Positions 5,383-6,303 of a stretch of 6,303 nt of DNA are shown piece by piece (the stretch's first letter is position 1; each line of letters opens with the position of its first letter). Both the position numbers and the translations under genes were made by a program. The stretch covers positions 1 to 6,303 of the forward strand of contig JBPCWY010000078.1 in assembly GCA_051009035.1 (NCBI GenBank), given 5' to 3'. The notes under the pieces are model-generated. The model was not told where the DNA came from, made no database searches, and saw only the letters and a list, made by a program, of their open reading frames with translations. Source of the DNA: Persebacter sp051009035. GTDB lineage: Bacteria; Pseudomonadota; Gammaproteobacteria; Tethybacterales; Persebacteraceae.

Positions 5383-5392
5383 CATTTTCCCT

Positions 5393-5398
5393 TACAAT
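5393..5398 (+). promoter_or_regulatory. Candidate -10 element (TACAAT) of ribF
   Basis: TACAAT differs from consensus at one position and ends six bases before the ribF GTG. A start at the usual distance would fall on or next to the first base of the codon, predicting a leaderless or nearly leaderless mRNA. No -35 match is visible at the proper spacing. Confidence 0.4.
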
Positions 5399-5404
5399 GC
5401 ACCC

Positions 5405-6303
5405 GTGCGAATCGTGCGCGATATTCCCAAAACGCCGGGCGAGCCGCTGGCGCTCATCATCGGCAATTTTGACGGCATGCACCGGGGACACCGGGCGCTT
5501 GCGGATTTGATTTGCCGGCGGGCGGCGGAAAGCGGATTGGAAAGCGGGGCGCTCAGTTTTGCGCCGCATCCGCTCGCGGTTTTGCGCGGTTTGCCCGTCC
5601 GCCAAATCGGCGGTATGCGCGAGAAAATACAACACATTTCAATCGTAAATATATTGTTTTTACTGCGTTTTACGAAAGAATTTTCCCGCCAAAGTAGCGC
5701 CGAATTTTCCGCCATGATTTTTGACCGTTTGCATGTCCGCCATTTGGCGGTGGGGGAAAATTTCCGTTTTGGACGGGGACGCGAAGGCGATGCGGAATTG
5801 CTCCAACGGGAAGGAAAACGGCGCGGCGCGGCGGTGGAAGCGGTTTCGTTGCAGGCGGACAACGGCGCGCCGATTAGCAGCGGGCGCATCCGCGAAAGTT
5901 TGCGGCGGGGCGATTTTGGCGAAGCGGCGGCGTTGCTCGGACGCCCTTGGACGCTCAGCGGGCGGGTGGTGCGCGGGGCGGGAAGGGGGCGCGAAATCGG
6001 TTTTCCAACGGCAAATCTGCGCCTGCGGTTTATGCCGGTATGCGAGGGAATTTTTGCCGCCGCGGCGCGGGTGGACGGCGCGATTTTTCCGGCGGCGGTC
6101 AGTATCGGCAAAAATCCGACAATCGGCGCGCCGCAGTGTTTGCAAACCGAAGCGCACATTATCGGTTTTCGCGGCGATTTATACGGGCGGCGGTTGACCC
6201 TCCGCCCGTTGCGCAAATTGCGCGAGGAAGAGAAATTTACCGGCATGCGGGAATTGCAATCCGCCATCGCCGCCGATGTCGCGCAAACGGAAAAATGGTG
6301 GCG
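5405..6303 (+). CDS. ribF: Bifunctional riboflavin kinase/FAD synthetase RibF, lacking only its last residues
   Basis: RibF phosphorylates riboflavin to FMN and then adenylylates FMN to FAD in the cytoplasm. The 299 codons present compare with 313 residues in E. coli, so only a short C-terminal piece lies beyond the right edge. The N-terminal FAD synthetase domain shows GNFDGMHRGH (20-29, nucleotidyltransferase HxGH motif), FAPHP (52-56), REK (72-74), VGENFRFGRGREGD (116-129) and ISSGRIRESL (157-166; SSTRIR is more usual). The kinase domain shows GRGREIGFPTANL (193-205), SIGKNPT, and the EEEKF segment near the C-terminus. GTG at 5405 is chosen because MRIVRDIP matches the usual RibF start; no Shine-Dalgarno sequence is visible. 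It is divergent from sodA across 70 bp. An AT-rich patch at 5620-5685 uses rare codons. murJ, its common neighbour elsewhere, is about 5 kb away on the opposite strand. Confidence 0.95.
   Translation, partial: MRIVRDIPKTPGEPLALIIGNFDGMHRGHRALADLICRRAAESGLESGALSFAPHPLAVLRGLPVRQIGGMREKIQHISIVNILFLLRFTKEFSRQSSAEFSAMIFDRLHVRHLAVGENFRFGRGREGDAELLQREGKRRGAAVEAVSLQADNGAPISSGRIRESLRRGDFGEAAALLGRPWTLSGRVVRGAGRGREIGFPTANLRLRFMPVCEGIFAAAARVDGAIFPAAVSIGKNPTIGAPQCLQTEAHIIGFRGDLYGRRLTLRPLRKLREEEKFTGMRELQSAIAADVAQTEKWW

Noticed and set aside
4828..5472. Plus-strand frame of 214 codons opposite sodA
   Set aside because: The minus-strand superoxide dismutase is unmistakable with all metal ligands; the antisense frame resembles no family I know and crosses the divergent promoter region.
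5397..5507. Out-of-frame ATG just before the ribF GTG as a start or regulatory upstream frame
   Set aside because: It reads 36 codons of unrelated sequence to a stop inside ribF; the GTG frame gives the conserved RibF N-terminus, and the ATG partly overlaps the candidate -10.
5392..6267. Minus-strand frame of 291 codons opposite ribF
   Set aside because: RibF motifs run the whole length of the plus strand in one frame; the antisense product is Arg/Ser/Pro-rich shadow sequence.

Overview
The window looks like ordinary chromosomal housekeeping DNA from a Gram-negative bacterium, most likely a gamma- or betaproteobacterium (Pseudomonadota) that is not a close relative of the usual model species. 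Three things point there: a divergent rluC/rne pair as in enteric bacteria, an RNase E with a long disordered tail, and a periplasmic Spy/CpxP-like protein. The RNase E and RibF sequences are diverged, so the lineage is inferred only at phylum or class level. The DNA is GC-rich, but lysine, glutamate, phenylalanine and isoleucine mostly use AAA, GAA, TTT and ATT. This codon habit leaves long open antisense frames that are not genes.

Layout, left to right. (1) 1-1097, minus strand: rluC (23S rRNA pseudouridine synthase) followed by the start of murJ (lipid II flippase), overlapping by 4 nt and leaving the window at its left edge. (2) 1098-1370: a divergent promoter region, then a long, strongly structured leader for rne. 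(3) 1371-3803, plus strand: rne, with a complete catalytic half and a non-catalytic tail of about 320 residues. (4) 3804-4141: a convergent intergenic region with several terminator-like hairpins and an imperfect 113-bp direct repeat. The repeat duplicates the last codons and terminator of the next gene. (5) 4142-5334, minus strand: a probable two-gene operon, sodA (Mn-type superoxide dismutase) then a Spy-like LTxxQ periplasmic protein. (6) 5335-5404: a compact divergent promoter region. (7) 5405 to the right edge, plus strand: ribF (riboflavin kinase/FAD synthetase), nearly complete, with a GTG start and possibly a leaderless mRNA.

The genes do not form one pathway. They cover RNA turnover and ribosome modification (rne, rluC), cell-wall precursor export (murJ), superoxide and envelope stress (sodA with the Spy-like gene) and flavin cofactors (ribF). 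murJ and ribF are neighbours in many proteobacteria but here sit about 5 kb apart on opposite strands, which suggests a rearrangement.

I see no CRISPR array, tRNA, rRNA, insertion sequence or phage gene, and no convincing new multi-gene system. The parts most worth a second look are the duplicated gene end at 3873-4197, the rne leader, the RNase E tail and the possibly leaderless ribF.
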